A stretch of DNA of 64,000 bases from Sphaerimonospora thailandensis (GTDB taxonomy: Bacteria; Actinomycetota; Actinomycetes; Streptosporangiales; Streptosporangiaceae): positions 41,924 to 105,923 of the forward strand of contig NZ_BOOG01000025.1 in assembly GCF_016863115.1 (NCBI RefSeq). The letters are read 5' to 3'. Both the position numbers and the translations under genes were made by a program. Each line of letters opens with the position of its first letter. The stretch's first letter is position 1. The notes under the pieces are model-generated. The model had not been told where the DNA came from. It saw only the letters and a list, made by a program, of their open reading frames with translations, and did no database searches. Below are positions 27,970 to 39,600 of this stretch, piece after piece.

Positions 27970-28662
27970 GTGCTCGTCGCCGGGTTTCCCGCAGGGTCGT
28001 TCCAGACCAACTGCTACGTCGTCGCTCCCGCTCCGGGCGAGGAGTGCGTGATCGTCGATCCAGGTCAGGACGCCGTCGAGGGTCTCGACGACCTCCTGCG
28101 CGAACACCGTCTCAAGCCCGTCGCGGTGCTGCTCACCCACGGTCATATCGACCATATGTGGTCTGTCGTCCCGGTGTGCGGCGCCCGTGACGTACCCGCC
28201 TGGATCCACCCCGACGACCGCGACCTGCTGTCGGACCCGGCGAAGGGGTTCCCCGGCCCGGCCCGGCAGATGTTCGGGGGGCTGGAGTTCGGCGAGCCCG
28301 ACGACGTCAGGGAACTGTCGGACGGCGCCGTGATCGAGCTCGCCGGCCTGGAGCTCACAGTCGACCACCGGCCCGGCCATACCAGGGGGTCGGTGACGTT
28401 CCGGACACCCCTGCAGGACTCACAGGGAGAGGATTCCCCGGTCCTGTTCTCGGGTGACCTGCTCTTCGCCGGCTCCATCGGCAGAACCGACCTTCCCGGC
28501 GGGGACCACGCCGTGATGCTCCGCAGTCTCGCGAAGACGATGACGTTGCCGGACGACACCGTGGTCCTGCCCGGTCACGGACCACAGACGACCATCGGCC
28601 GCGAACGCGCGACCAACCCCTTCCTCGGGGACGTCGCGGCAGGCCCGAGCAGGGGATTGTGA
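27970..28662 (+). CDS. MBL-fold metallo-hydrolase (glyoxalase II-like)
   Basis: The 230-residue protein has the metal-binding motif THGHIDH (His57, His59, Asp61, His62), the later HTRGS and [18 protein letters not shown], and a final [10 protein letters not shown], the layout of hydroxyacylglutathione hydrolase-like enzymes. The substrate is unknown; actinomycetes lack glutathione, so a mycothiol thioester is a possible guess. GTG 27970 matches the mycobacterial orthologue's start; the frame is open upstream. Its stop overlaps the hisS start region (GTGATG). Confidence 0.9.
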   Translation: MLVAGFPAGSFQTNCYVVAPAPGEECVIVDPGQDAVEGLDDLLREHRLKPVAVLLTHGHIDHMWSVVPVCGARDVPAWIHPDDRDLLSDPAKGFPGPARQMFGGLEFGEPDDVRELSDGAVIELAGLELTVDHRPGHTRGSVTFRTPLQDSQGEDSPVLFSGDLLFAGSIGRTDLPGGDHAVMLRSLAKTMTLPDDTVVLPGHGPQTTIGRERATNPFLGDVAAGPSRGL

Positions 28663-29914
28663 TGAATTTTCAGGCGCCCAAGGGCACCTTCGACTGGATG
28701 CCGCCGCGTTCGGAGACCGTGCTCGCCGTGCGCGACGCGCTGGCCGGGCCCGCCCGCCGCGCGGGGTACGGATACGTCGAGACGCCCGCGTTCGAGGACA
28801 CCGGGCTGTTCTCACGCGGTGTCGGCGAGTCGACCGACATCGTCACCAAGGAGATGTACACGTTCACCAGCCGGGGCGGGCAGTCCCTGACGCTGCGCCC
28901 CGAGGGCACGGCCAGCGTGGTGCGCGCCGTGATCGAGCACGGACTGTACGGCGGACCGCTGCCGATCAAGCTCTGGTACTCGGGCAGCTTCTTCCGCTAC
29001 GAGCGGGCGCAGGCGGGCCGCTACCGCCACTTCTCCCAGGTCGGCGCCGAGGCGCTGGGAGCCGAGGACCCGGCGCTGGACGCCGAGCTGATCGTGCTGG
29101 CCATGGACGGCTACGCCTCGCTCGGCCTGCGCCACGTGCGGCTGCTGCTCAACTCGCTGGGCTGCAGGGAATGCCGCCCGGCCTACCGGGCCGCGTTGCA
29201 GGACTTCCTGCGCGCGCTCGACCTCGACGAGGCGACCCGGCAGCGGATCGAGATCAACCCGCTGCGGGTGCTCGACGACAAGCGGCCCGAGGTCCGCGCC
29301 CAGTTGGCCGGCGCGCCGCTGGTGACCGATCACCTCTGCGGGGCGTGCAAGGCCTACCACGAGGAGGTCCGGGGCCTGCTGGCCGCGGCGGACGTGCCGT
29401 ACGAGGACGATCCCCGGCTGGTCCGCGGTCTCGACTACTACACCCGCACGACCTTCGAGTTCGTCCACGACGGGCTGGGCGCCCAGTCCGCCGTCGGCGG
29501 CGGCGGCCGCTACGACGGGCTGAGCGAGATGATCGGCGGCCCGCAGCTGCCCGGCGTCGGCTGGGCGCTCGGCGTGGACCGCACCGTGCTCGCGCTGGAG
29601 GCCGAGGGGCTGCTCGCCGAGCCCGCCGGACGCGTCGACGTGTTCGCGGTCCCGCTGGGCGAGGAGGCCAGGCGGCGGATCTTCCCGCTGGTCGCCGCGC
29701 TGCGCCGGGCCGGTCTCGCCGTCGACATGGCCTTCGGCGGCCGCGGCGTCAAGGGCGCCATGAAGGCCGCCGATCGCAGCGGCGCCCGCTACGCCGTGAT
29801 CCTCGGCGACCGCGACATCGAGGCGGGAGCCGTACAAGTGAAGGACCTGACCACAGCCGACCAGACCGCGGTGCCGCTCACCGAGGTCGTCGACGTCCTG
29901 AAGGGAAGACTCTC

Positions 29915-29918
<4 letters not shown>
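28662..29918 (+). CDS. hisS: Histidyl-tRNA synthetase
   Basis: The 418-residue class II enzyme has motif 1 ([10 protein letters not shown]), motif 2 ([19 protein letters not shown]), the HisA signature [15 protein letters not shown] and motif 3 ([10 protein letters not shown]), followed by a short anticodon-binding domain. ATG 28662 follows AGGGG and overlaps the preceding stop; GTG 28659 is possible. aspS overlaps its stop, giving a hydrolase-hisS-aspS operon. Confidence 0.97.
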
Positions 29919-31692
<1,774 letters not shown>

Positions 31693-31696
<4 letters not shown>

Positions 31697-31856
31697 TCTT
31701 GCGAGAACATCGTTCGTGATCTTGCAGTTCGGATGCGACTGCAAGATCACGAACGACGGAAGCCCTGCTCGGATGGCCCGCATGCGAGTTACTGCAAGAT
31801 CACGAAGGGTGTTTGCGCAGCTCATCGCCCCCGCTTGCGAGAATTCGCAAGATCAC
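31693..31856. repeat. 53-bp GTGATCTTGC tandem element, locus B (head-to-head array)
   Basis: Plus-strand cores start at 31693 (overlapping the aspS stop) and 31716. Minus-strand cores end at 31750, 31803 and 31856, exactly 53 bp apart. The second plus copy and the first minus copy form a perfect 18-bp stem with a 9-nt loop (31711-31755). Minus units end in TGCGCAAACACCCTTC-like sequence, as in locus C. The array fills the gap between convergent aspS and a cyclophilin gene. Confidence 0.87.
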
Positions 31857-31870
31857 CACGGGGGTTGGGG

Positions 31871-32770
31871 TCAGGAGACCGTCAGGTCCTTGATCAGCAC
31901 GCGGGTCTTGGGGGCGTTGGAGCCGCCGTCCTCGTTGGTGATGTCGCCGCCGTCGGGGAAGACGATGACACCGCCCTTGGCCACCTTGTCGATGATGTCG
32001 AGCCCCTCGCTCACAATTCCGAAGACGGTGTAGTCAGCGGGAAGCTGGCCGTTCTCATCGGTGTAGGAGAACACGAACTGGCTGCCGTTGGCGTTGACCG
32101 CGTCCGGCGACTGGGCCAGGAACACGGTGCCGCGGGCGAGGGGAACTCCGATGTTCTCGTCGTCGAACAGGTAGCCGGGACCGCCCGTGCCGTCGGTCGG
32201 GTTCTTGCCGTCGCCCTTGGCCTGAGGGTCGCCGCACTGCAGTAGGCCGAGGCCGTTGGACTCCATGGTCGTGAGGCGGTGGCAGACGGTGTTGTCGAAG
32301 AAGTTCTTCTCGGCCAGGAACGCGAAGGAGTTCAGCGCGCAGGGCGTCGCCTCGGCGGACACGTTGATCACAATGTCGCCGAGGTTCGTCCTGAGGGTCA
32401 TCTTGGTCGCCTTGATCACCGACCGGGTGAGCCGCTTCGGCGGGTAGCCGACGAGCTTCGCGGGGCTGCCGGTGTCGTCCTTTCGGTACTGGCAGCTGAT
32501 CTGCCGAAGGTCGGTGGGGCGCGCGCTGGGCGTGGCTTCCGGCAACTCGGTCTCGGTGACCGAGGGTCCGGCCGACGGCGCGGCGCTCGGGCTCTCCCCG
32601 CCCGACGCCTTGTCACTCGTGCCGCCGCACGCGGCCAGGCCGCCGACGAGCGCGAGCACGCTGAGGCCGACTCCGAGACCCAGGCCGACGCGCGAGGGGC
32701 CGACACGAGGGGTGGTAGTACGCCTGGCCGTGCGCGAAGCCGGCTGCTTCTGCCGATCAGTGTCGGTCAC
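31871..32770 (-). CDS. Cyclophilin-type peptidyl-prolyl isomerase lipoprotein
   Basis: The 299-residue protein has a lipoprotein signal (basic start, hydrophobic core, lipobox LAAC with Cys near residue 48), a Ser/Pro-rich linker, then a cyclophilin domain. CHRLTTM replaces the usual FHR but keeps the Arg; LLQCGDP and GSQFVFSY keep the other active residues. It should fold exported proteins at the outer membrane face. GTG 32770 has GGAAAGG upstream. It is similar to the isomerase ending at 26916, and the two flank the hisS-aspS block. Locus B repeats lie directly after its stop. Confidence 0.9.
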   Translation of the reverse strand: MTDTDRQKQPASRTARRTTTPRVGPSRVGLGLGVGLSVLALVGGLAACGGTSDKASGGESPSAAPSAGPSVTETELPEATPSARPTDLRQISCQYRKDDTGSPAKLVGYPPKRLTRSVIKATKMTLRTNLGDIVINVSAEATPCALNSFAFLAEKNFFDNTVCHRLTTMESNGLGLLQCGDPQAKGDGKNPTDGTGGPGYLFDDENIGVPLARGTVFLAQSPDAVNANGSQFVFSYTDENGQLPADYTVFGIVSEGLDIIDKVAKGGVIVFPDGGDITNEDGGSNAPKTRVLIKDLTVS

Positions 32771-33122
32771 CGCTTTGCCTTTCCTTTTACCTTCTATGAC
32801 GATTTCGGATCGTCACTCTAGTCGTGATCGCGTTCGCTTCGTGTAAAGCGGGGGCATCGTGGGTATTACTACTCTTTTGCAGTAAACTGCCCCTCCCTCC
32901 GTCTGATCTTCCGGCGAACCGTCCGCCGCGCCGCGGCGTAATCAGGGCGGAAACCCGTCCCGAGCACTCGCTCAAGCCCCACCAGGAGCAGTGAAGTCGT
33001 TCCTGTCGTCGCCGTCTCGGCCGCCTCCGTCGTGCTCGCCCTGGCCGTCGGCTACTACGTCGTACGGCTCGGGCACAGCGGAGCGACGGCGGTCTGGGGT
33101 GGGTGACGGTAGTGTCGGCGAT
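32771..33122 (+). other. Gap between the cyclophilin gene and rarA
   Basis: These 352 bp contain the divergent upstream regions of the two genes and a membrane-protein remnant (32999-33106, listed separately). The first 130 bp are relatively AT-rich and probably hold the cyclophilin promoter; no clear hexamers could be fixed. Confidence 0.4.
32999..33106 (+). pseudogene. Remnant of a small membrane protein (C-terminal piece)
   Basis: Read in the frame of 32999, this stretch encodes [18 protein letters not shown], then [18 protein letters not shown] and a stop at 33104-33106. That is a convincing membrane helix followed by an HSGATAVW tail of the kind that ends DUF2231-type proteins (from memory). 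Upstream in the frame there is no start codon before a TAA at 32939-32941, so the N-terminus is gone. It ends 16 bp before rarA. It may be a decayed gene; chance is not excluded. Confidence 0.4.
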
Positions 33123-34442
33123 GTGGAGAGCCTGTTCGATTCGGCGGCCGAGGAGGCCCACCGCGGTCAGGAACCGCTGGCGGTGCGGATGCGTCCGCGC
33201 GGCCTGGACGAGGTGATCGGGCAGCGGCACCTGCTGGGCCGCGGCACCCCGCTGCGGCGGCTCGTCGAGAGCGACGCGCCGATGTCGCTGTTCCTGTGGG
33301 GGCCTCCGGGGACCGGCAAGACGACCCTCGCCTACGTGGTCTCGGGCGTCACGAAGCGGAGGTTCGTGGAGATCTCCGCGGTGTCGGCGGGCGTGAAGGA
33401 CGTGCGCGCCGCGATCGACCAGGCCCGCCGCGAGCTGGGCATGACCGGCAGGCAGACCGTGCTGTTCGTCGACGAGGTTCACAGATTCAACAAGGCGCAG
33501 CAGGACGCGCTGCTGCCCGCCGTGGAGAACCGCTGGGTCACGTTCATCGGCGCGACCACCGAGAATCCGTTCTTCTCGGTGATCTCCCCGTTGCTGTCCC
33601 GCTCGCTGCTGCTCACGCTCGAGTCGCTGACCGAAGACGACATCCGGGCCGTTCTGGAGCGCGCGGTCGCCGACCCGCGTGGCCTCGGCGGGCGGGTCAC
33701 CCTGCGGCCCGACGCGCTCGACCAGCTCGTACGGCTCGCCGGAGGCGACGCCCGCCGCTCGCTCACCTACCTGGAGGCCGCCGCGCTGCTCGTGGACGGC
33801 GGCGCGGGCGAGGTCACCGTCGACGTCGTGGAGCGGGCGGTCGACAAGGCGGCCGTACGCTACGACCGCCAGGGCGATCAGCACTACGACGTGGTCAGCG
33901 CGTTCATCAAGAGCATGCGCGGCTCCGACGCCGACGCCGCGCTGCACTACCTGGCCCGGATGGTGGAGGCGGGGGAGGATCCGCGGTTCATCGCCCGCCG
34001 GATCGTGATCTTCGCGTCCGAGGACGTGGGCATGGCCGACCCCACCTGCCTGCAGACCGCGGTCGCCGCCGCACAGGCCGTGGACTTCATCGGGCTCCCG
34101 GAGGGGCGGATCAACCTCGCGCACGCGGTGATCCACTGCGCGCTCGCGCCCAAGTCCAACGCGGTCGTGAAGGCCATCGGCGCCGCCTGCGACGATGTAC
34201 GGCGCGGCAGGATCGGATCGGTCCCCGCCCCTCTGCGTGACGCGCACTACCCCGGTGCGAAGAAGCTGGGCCACGGGAAGGGCTACCAGTACCCGCATGA
34301 CTTCGAGCACGGCCTGGTCAAGCAGGACTACGCCCCGGAAGAGTTGCGGGACCGCCGCTACTACGAGCCGACCGGCCACGGGGCCGAGGCGCGCTACGGC
34401 GAGCGCTGGACGAAGATCAGGGCCTTCCTCCGCGGCGAGTGA
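33123..34442 (+). CDS. rarA: Replication-associated recombination protein A (RarA/MgsA AAA+ ATPase)
   Basis: The 439-residue clamp-loader-like AAA+ protein has [17 protein letters not shown] near the start, Walker [13 protein letters not shown], Walker [20 protein letters not shown], sensor 1 FIGATTENP, and the C-terminal tetramerisation domain with [12 protein letters not shown]. It acts at stalled forks. GTG 33123 matches the family start; the frame is open upstream without family sequence, and no clear ribosome-binding site is seen. Confidence 0.95.
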   Translation: MESLFDSAAEEAHRGQEPLAVRMRPRGLDEVIGQRHLLGRGTPLRRLVESDAPMSLFLWGPPGTGKTTLAYVVSGVTKRRFVEISAVSAGVKDVRAAIDQARRELGMTGRQTVLFVDEVHRFNKAQQDALLPAVENRWVTFIGATTENPFFSVISPLLSRSLLLTLESLTEDDIRAVLERAVADPRGLGGRVTLRPDALDQLVRLAGGDARRSLTYLEAAALLVDGGAGEVTVDVVERAVDKAAVRYDRQGDQHYDVVSAFIKSMRGSDADAALHYLARMVEAGEDPRFIARRIVIFASEDVGMADPTCLQTAVAAAQAVDFIGLPEGRINLAHAVIHCALAPKSNAVVKAIGAACDDVRRGRIGSVPAPLRDAHYPGAKKLGHGKGYQYPHDFEHGLVKQDYAPEELRDRRYYEPTGHGAEARYGERWTKIRAFLRGE

Positions 34443-34561
34443 AAAATCCGCCAAGTGTGTGGCGAGGATCGGCGGGCAACGCGTTCGCGGTAGGGTCTGG
34501 TGCCCTGACCGACAAGATCTGCCCTCGGCTGATCAAGTAAACGAACTAGGGAGATCGGCGC

Positions 34562-34978
34562 ATGCTGAGCGCGGGAGAGCTGGCGGGTCTGCTCGTCGCC
34601 GTCTTCTGGGCGATTCTGGTCTGCTTCCTGGCCGTCGTGCTGGTGAAGCTGACCAGACTGCTGAACGAGACGACCAAGTCGGTGGCCGAGCTGAGCGAGC
34701 GCCTGGCACCGCTGCTCGACGACATGGGCCGGACGGTCTCCGAGGCCAACCGCAGGCTGGTGGAGACCGAGGCCATCACCGACAACGCGCGCGCCGTCAG
34801 TGGCGATCTGGTGAAGATAACCGGCGTCGCGTCCGCGCTGTTCGCCACTCCGCTGATCAAGATCTCCGCGCTCGGGCACGGCCTGCGCGCCGCGATCGCG
34901 GCGCGACGCGGGGGCCCGGTGTCCGTACCGGCTCCCCGGCAGGGCGACCGGTCACCGGCCCGGAGGGGGCGCGGGTGA
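34562..34978 (+). CDS. DUF948 membrane protein
   Basis: The 138-residue protein has one N-terminal transmembrane helix (about 7-30) followed by a long amphipathic helix (TRLLNETTKSVAELSERLAPLLDDM), the DUF948 pattern, and a basic tail. The family is linked to stress or cell-envelope proteins without a firm role. GGGAGA lies upstream of ATG 34562. The next gene overlaps its stop (GTGA), and both precede alaS as in Streptomyces (from memory). Confidence 0.82.
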   Translation: MLSAGELAGLLVAVFWAILVCFLAVVLVKLTRLLNETTKSVAELSERLAPLLDDMGRTVSEANRRLVETEAITDNARAVSGDLVKITGVASALFATPLIKISALGHGLRAAIAARRGGPVSVPAPRQGDRSPARRGRG

Positions 34979-35274
34979 TCCGGCGCCTCTTCTACATGGC
35001 GCTGGGAGCGTGCCTGGCGGTCTGGGTCATGCGTAAGCTTCAGTCATTGCGGCCCGAGCACGTCGCCCGGCGCGCGGCCGGCCGCGCGGTGACCCTCGCC
35101 GACCGGCTCAGGGAGTTCGCCGGGGAGGTACGGCGGCACGCGGCGAGCAGGGAAAGTGAGTTGCGGGCCGAACTCGGGCTCGGCAGTGTTAACCGAATCA
35201 GCAGTGTTGACAGGAGCGGCGCCGTCGACGGGATCGGCGCCCACGGAAACGACGACGCAAAGGATGGCCGCTGA
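34975..35274 (+). CDS. Small membrane protein preceding alaS (DUF6167-like)
   Basis: The 99-residue protein has a short N-terminal helix ([16 protein letters not shown]) followed by [29 protein letters not shown], a basic amphipathic stretch, and a low-complexity C-terminus. Its position between the DUF948 gene and alaS matches a small actinobacterial family (DUF6167, from memory). GTG 34975 overlaps the previous stop, with GGAGGGG upstream. The stop is 1 bp before the alaS start. Confidence 0.75.
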   Translation: MIRRLFYMALGACLAVWVMRKLQSLRPEHVARRAAGRAVTLADRLREFAGEVRRHAASRESELRAELGLGSVNRISSVDRSGAVDGIGAHGNDDAKDGR

Positions 35275-35275
35275 A

Positions 35276-37948
35276 ATGGAGTCGGCAGAGATCGCCCGCC
35301 GCTTCCTGCGCTTCTTCGAGGAGCGCGGGCACACCATCGTGCCCTCGGCCAGCCTGGTCGCCGAGGACCCGACGCTGCTTCTGGTCAACGCGGGCATGGT
35401 CCCGTTCAAGCCCTACTTCCTGGCGCAGCAGAAGCCGCCCTATCCGCGGGCGGCCAGCGTGCAGAAGGTCGTGCGCACGCTCGACATCGACGAGGTCGGC
35501 AAGACGACCCGGCACGCCAGCTTCTTCCAGATGCTGGGCAATTTCTCCTTCGGCGACTACTTCAAGGAGCAGGCGATTCCGTTCGCCTGGGAGTTGCTCA
35601 CCCGGCCGGAGTCCGAGGGCGGTTTCGGCTTCGCCGAGGACCGGCTCTGGGCGACCGTCTACCTGGACGACGACGAGGCCGTGGACATCTGGCACGGGAA
35701 GGTGGGCCTGCCGCTCGAGCGCATCCAGCGGCGCGGCCTCGCCGACAACTACTGGCACATGGGCGTGCCGGGTCCCGGCGGGCCGTGCTCGGAGATCTAC
35801 TACGACCGCGGCCCCGAGTACGGTCGTGAGGGCGGTCCGATCGCCGACGAGAACCGTTACCTCGAGGTGTGGAACCTCGTCTTCATGCAGGAGCAGTTGG
35901 CCACCGTCCGCAACAAGGTCGACTTCGACATCAGCGGCGAGTTGCCGGCCAAGAACATCGACACCGGCATGGGCCTGGAGCGCATGGCGGCGATCCTGCA
36001 GGGCGTCGACAACATCTACGAGATCGACACGACGTACAAGATCCTCGATCGTGCCGCCCAGCTGACCAGGTCCCGCTACGGCAGGGACAATCGCGGCGAC
36101 GTGTCGCTGCGGGTCGTGGCCGACCACATGCGCGCCGGTGTGATGCTCGTGGGCGACGGCGTGCTGCCGTCCAACGAGGGCCGCGGTTACGTGCTGCGCC
36201 GCATGCTCCGCCGGGCGATCCGCAACCTCCGCCTGCTCGGCGCCGGCGAGGAGCGGTACATGCACGAGCTGACCGCGGTGACCATCGACGCCCTGGGTGA
36301 GCAGTACCCCGATCTCAAGGCGGACGCGGCGAACATCCACACGGTCATCGACGCGGAGGAGGCGTCCTTCCTCGGCACGCTCCGCACCGGTACCGCGATC
36401 TTCGACGCGGCGGTGGAGGAGACCAAGCGGAAGGACAGGGCCGTTCTGGGCGGCGACCAGGCGTTCCAACTGCACGACACGTACGGCTTCCCGATCGACC
36501 TCACGCTCGAGATGGCGGCCGAGCAGGGCCTGCAGGTCGACGAGGAGGGCTTCCGGCGGCTCATGCAGGAGCAGCGGGACCGGGCCAAGGCCGACGCGGC
36601 GGCGAAGAAGACCGGCAACGCCGACATTTCGGTCTTCACGAGCATCCTGGAGAAGTCCGGCAGGGTCGACTTCCTGGGCTACGACCACATCGTGGCCGAG
36701 GCCGGCGTCATCGGCCTGCTCGTCGACGGCCTCGCCGTACCGGCCGTGGGCGCCGGCGTGACGCTCGAGGTCGTCCTCGACCGCACGCCGTTCTACGCCG
36801 AGGGCGGCGGCCAGCTCTCCGACCAGGGGGTCATCCGCACCGAAGGCGCCGAGATCGAGATCAACGACGTCCAGTCGCCGGTCGCCGGCCTGATCGTGCA
36901 CCGTGGCAAGGTACGCACCGGTGAGGTCCGCGTCGGCGACCAGGCGCACGCCGAGATCGACCTGGAGCGGCGCCGCGCGATCTCCCGCAGCCACACCGCG
37001 ACCCACCTCGTCCACCGCGGCTTCCGCAACGCACTCGGGGAGTCGGCGGCGCAGGCGGGCTCGGAGAACTCGCCGGGCCGCTTCCGTTTCGACTTCACCG
37101 CGGCCGGGGCCGTACCGCCCAGCGTGCTGCGCGACGTCGAGGACGAGGTCAACGCGATCCTGATCAACGACCTCAAGGTCAACGCCTTCTACACCAGCCA
37201 GGCGCAGGCCCGCGCGATGGGCGCGCTCGCGCTGTTCGGCGAGAAGTACGGCGACGAGGTCCGCGTCGTCGAGGTCGGCGACTACTCCCGTGAGCTGTGC
37301 GGCGGCACCCACGTCGCGAGCTCCGGCCAGCTCGGCCTGGTCAAGGTGCTCGGCGAGGCGTCGATCGGCGCGGGCGTGCGCCGGGTCGAGGCGCTGGTCG
37401 GCCTCGACGCGTTCCGGTTCCTCGCCCGCGAGAGCGTGCTGGTCGCCCAGCTCAGCGAGCAGCTCAAGACCCGCCGCGAGGAACTGCCCGAGCGGATCGA
37501 GGGCATCGTCACCCGCCTGCGCACCGCGGAGAAGGAGCTCGAGCGGCTGCGGTCGGCGCAGGTGCTCGCCGCCGCCGGCGAGCTGGCCGCCGGTGCCCGT
37601 GACATCCATGGGGTCTCCGTGGTGGCGCACCGCGCGCCTGATGGCACCTCCCCGGACGACCTGCGTAAACTCGCCCTCGATGTGCGCGGCCGGTTCCCGG
37701 GCGACCGCGCCGCGGTCATCGTGGTGGTCGGCATCCCCTCTGACCGACCGGTCGTCGTGGCCGCGGTCAACGAGGCGGGACGCGAGCGCGGTCTGAAGGC
37801 CGGTCGGCTCGTCGGCGTCGCCGCCAGGACACTTGGGGGTGGCGGTGGCGGTAAGGACGATGTGGCGCAGGGCGGCGGAACCCGTCCGGAGGCGGTCGGC
37901 GACGCGCTTCGCGCGGTCGAGGAGGCCATCTCCTCGTCCCTTGGCTGA
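35276..37948 (+). CDS. alaS: Alanyl-tRNA synthetase
   Basis: The 890-residue enzyme has the class II core ([29 protein letters not shown]), the editing domain with [12 protein letters not shown] and the zinc ligands in [13 protein letters not shown], and a C-terminal coiled-coil/C-Ala region ending in a Gly-rich [14 protein letters not shown] segment. ATG 35276 ([10 protein letters not shown]) matches family starts; an in-frame ATG at 35264 overlaps the upstream gene. Confidence 0.97.
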   Translation: MESAEIARRFLRFFEERGHTIVPSASLVAEDPTLLLVNAGMVPFKPYFLAQQKPPYPRAASVQKVVRTLDIDEVGKTTRHASFFQMLGNFSFGDYFKEQAIPFAWELLTRPESEGGFGFAEDRLWATVYLDDDEAVDIWHGKVGLPLERIQRRGLADNYWHMGVPGPGGPCSEIYYDRGPEYGREGGPIADENRYLEVWNLVFMQEQLATVRNKVDFDISGELPAKNIDTGMGLERMAAILQGVDNIYEIDTTYKILDRAAQLTRSRYGRDNRGDVSLRVVADHMRAGVMLVGDGVLPSNEGRGYVLRRMLRRAIRNLRLLGAGEERYMHELTAVTIDALGEQYPDLKADAANIHTVIDAEEASFLGTLRTGTAIFDAAVEETKRKDRAVLGGDQAFQLHDTYGFPIDLTLEMAAEQGLQVDEEGFRRLMQEQRDRAKADAAAKKTGNADISVFTSILEKSGRVDFLGYDHIVAEAGVIGLLVDGLAVPAVGAGVTLEVVLDRTPFYAEGGGQLSDQGVIRTEGAEIEINDVQSPVAGLIVHRGKVRTGEVRVGDQAHAEIDLERRRAISRSHTATHLVHRGFRNALGESAAQAGSENSPGRFRFDFTAAGAVPPSVLRDVEDEVNAILINDLKVNAFYTSQAQARAMGALALFGEKYGDEVRVVEVGDYSRELCGGTHVASSGQLGLVKVLGEASIGAGVRRVEALVGLDAFRFLARESVLVAQLSEQLKTRREELPERIEGIVTRLRTAEKELERLRSAQVLAAAGELAAGARDIHGVSVVAHRAPDGTSPDDLRKLALDVRGRFPGDRAAVIVVVGIPSDRPVVVAAVNEAGRERGLKAGRLVGVAARTLGGGGGGKDDVAQGGGTRPEAVGDALRAVEEAISSSLG

Positions 37949-37961
37949 CGGCGGTCGTGTC

Positions 37962-38474
37962 ATGAGGCATGGCGCCCGGATCGGCGTCGACGTGGGCACG
38001 GTCCGGATCGGGGTGGCCCGCAGCGACCCGTCCGGCCTGCTGGCCACGCCCGTGGAGACCGTACGGCGCGGCCGGGGAGACCTGGACAGGATCGTGGAGA
38101 TCGTGGCCGAGCACGAGGCGATCGAGGTCATCGTCGGCCTGCCGACCTCGCTGTCCGGACGGGAGAGTCACGCCGCCGCGGCCGCGCGGGAGTTCGCGAC
38201 CCGGCTCGCCGCGCGACTCGCCGCGGCCATCGGCCGGGCCCCCGTCCGCTTGGTCGACGAGCGGCTGACCACGGTCGCGGCCCAGCGGGGACTGCGCTCC
38301 AGCGGCGTGCGGTCGCGCGACCAGCGCAGCGTGATCGACCAGGCCGCGGCCGTCGTGTTGCTGCAGGCCGCGCTCGACGGTGAACGCGCCACCGGCCGAC
38401 CGCCGGGCCGGAGGCTCGAGGACGACTCGGGCATCGATCCCGGCGAGGAAGCGAGCGGCGGGACCGGCGCGTGA
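37962..38474 (+). CDS. ruvX: RuvX/YqgF Holliday junction resolvase-like RNase
   Basis: The 170-residue RNase H-fold protein has [36 protein letters not shown] and the C-terminal [13 protein letters not shown]. The family is linked to pre-16S rRNA 5' maturation as well as junction resolution. It lies between alaS and mltG as in most actinobacteria. ATG 37962 has only a weak upstream site. The mltG start overlaps its stop (GTGA). Confidence 0.93.
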   Translation: MRHGARIGVDVGTVRIGVARSDPSGLLATPVETVRRGRGDLDRIVEIVAEHEAIEVIVGLPTSLSGRESHAAAAAREFATRLAARLAAAIGRAPVRLVDERLTTVAAQRGLRSSGVRSRDQRSVIDQAAAVVLLQAALDGERATGRPPGRRLEDDSGIDPGEEASGGTGA

Positions 38475-39505
38475 GGCGTGGTCCGGTCATCGTGGCCGGA
38501 GGCGTCGCCCTGGTCACGGTGGCCGCCGTGTTCGGCGTGCGTTCCGTCCTGCGCCCCGTCCCCGATGTCGAGGACTTCGTGGGCGCAGGCTCCGGCGCGG
38601 TGATCGTGGAGATCATCCCAGGCCAGAGTGCGGGCGAGATCGGCGAGACCCTGCGGCGGGCGGGTGTGGTGGCCAGCACCCAGTCGTTCGTGCAGGCGGT
38701 CGTGGCGCGGTCCAAGGAGGGCAGCCTGCAGCCCGGCCGCTACCGCATGCGCCGGGGGATGGCGGCCGCCTCGGCGCTCGATCTCCTGCTTGCCCCGACT
38801 TCACGCGTGATGCGCACGGTGACCGTGCCCGAGGGGATGCGCCTGTCCGAGGTGCTCGCCACGCTCTCGGCCAAGTCGGACATCCCGCTGGAGGATTTCA
38901 CCAGGGCCGTAGCCCGGCCGGACGGCCTGCGGCTGCCCGCGTACGCCGGGGGCGTGGTCGAGGGGTTCCTCTTCCCGGCGACCTACGAGATCACGCCGGG
39001 CACGACCGCCCAGGGACTGCTCGCCGCGATGATCGACCGGTTCCGGCAGGCGGCCCGCGACGTCCGCCTGGAGCGGCTGGCCCCCCGGTACAACCTGACG
39101 CCGCTGCAGGCCGTGACGTTGGCCAGCATCGTGCAGGCCGAGGGCGGCCGGGACTCCGACTACCCCAAGATCGCACGGGTCGTGTACAACAGGCTGCGGC
39201 GGGGCGCGAAGCTGGAGATGGACAGCACGGTCAACTACGCATTGCGCAGGCACACGCTGAAGGTCTCCGTGCAGGACACCAAGGTGGACTCGCCGTACAA
39301 CACCTACGCCCGCCCGGGGTTGCCGCCGGCGCCGATCGGCAACCCGGGGGAGAGCGCCCTGCGGGCGGCCCTCCAACCGGCCAAGGGCGACTGGTACTGG
39401 TTCGTAACGACCGATCCACGGCGGAAAATCACCAAATTTACTGACAAAGAGACGGAGTTCCGGAAATATCGGGAGGAGCTGAACAGGTATCTCGGGGCGA
39501 ACTAG
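38471..39505 (+). CDS. mltG: Endolytic murein transglycosylase MltG-like, copy 1
   Basis: The 344-residue protein has an N-terminal membrane helix (about 5-25), a LysM-like region ([17 protein letters not shown]) and the YceG catalytic domain: [35 protein letters not shown] (catalytic Glu), and [21 protein letters not shown]. It should cut nascent glycan strands at the outer membrane face and set their length. GTG 38471 overlaps ruvX. A second copy follows after 95 bp. Confidence 0.93.
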   Translation: MRRGPVIVAGGVALVTVAAVFGVRSVLRPVPDVEDFVGAGSGAVIVEIIPGQSAGEIGETLRRAGVVASTQSFVQAVVARSKEGSLQPGRYRMRRGMAAASALDLLLAPTSRVMRTVTVPEGMRLSEVLATLSAKSDIPLEDFTRAVARPDGLRLPAYAGGVVEGFLFPATYEITPGTTAQGLLAAMIDRFRQAARDVRLERLAPRYNLTPLQAVTLASIVQAEGGRDSDYPKIARVVYNRLRRGAKLEMDSTVNYALRRHTLKVSVQDTKVDSPYNTYARPGLPPAPIGNPGESALRAALQPAKGDWYWFVTTDPRRKITKFTDKETEFRKYREELNRYLGAN

Positions 39506-39600
39506 CGTTAGTTGGTCCCGGAGGAGGACGGCCCCGACCCCCGGTTCGGTCCATCCGCTTGACGCGGGACCGTCCGGACCGGGAGATTGGCCAGCGCACT

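Noticed and set aside
27764..28010. N-terminal extension of the cyclophilin up to 28010
   Set aside because: The extension overlaps the divergent hydrolase gene and is unlike the family; GTG 27743 has a far better ribosome-binding site.
35198..38131. 977-codon open frame on the minus strand
   Set aside because: It is entirely antisense to alaS and ruvX, whose products are unmistakable; long antisense frames are expected at this GC content. The composition is arginine/aspartate-rich with no domain.
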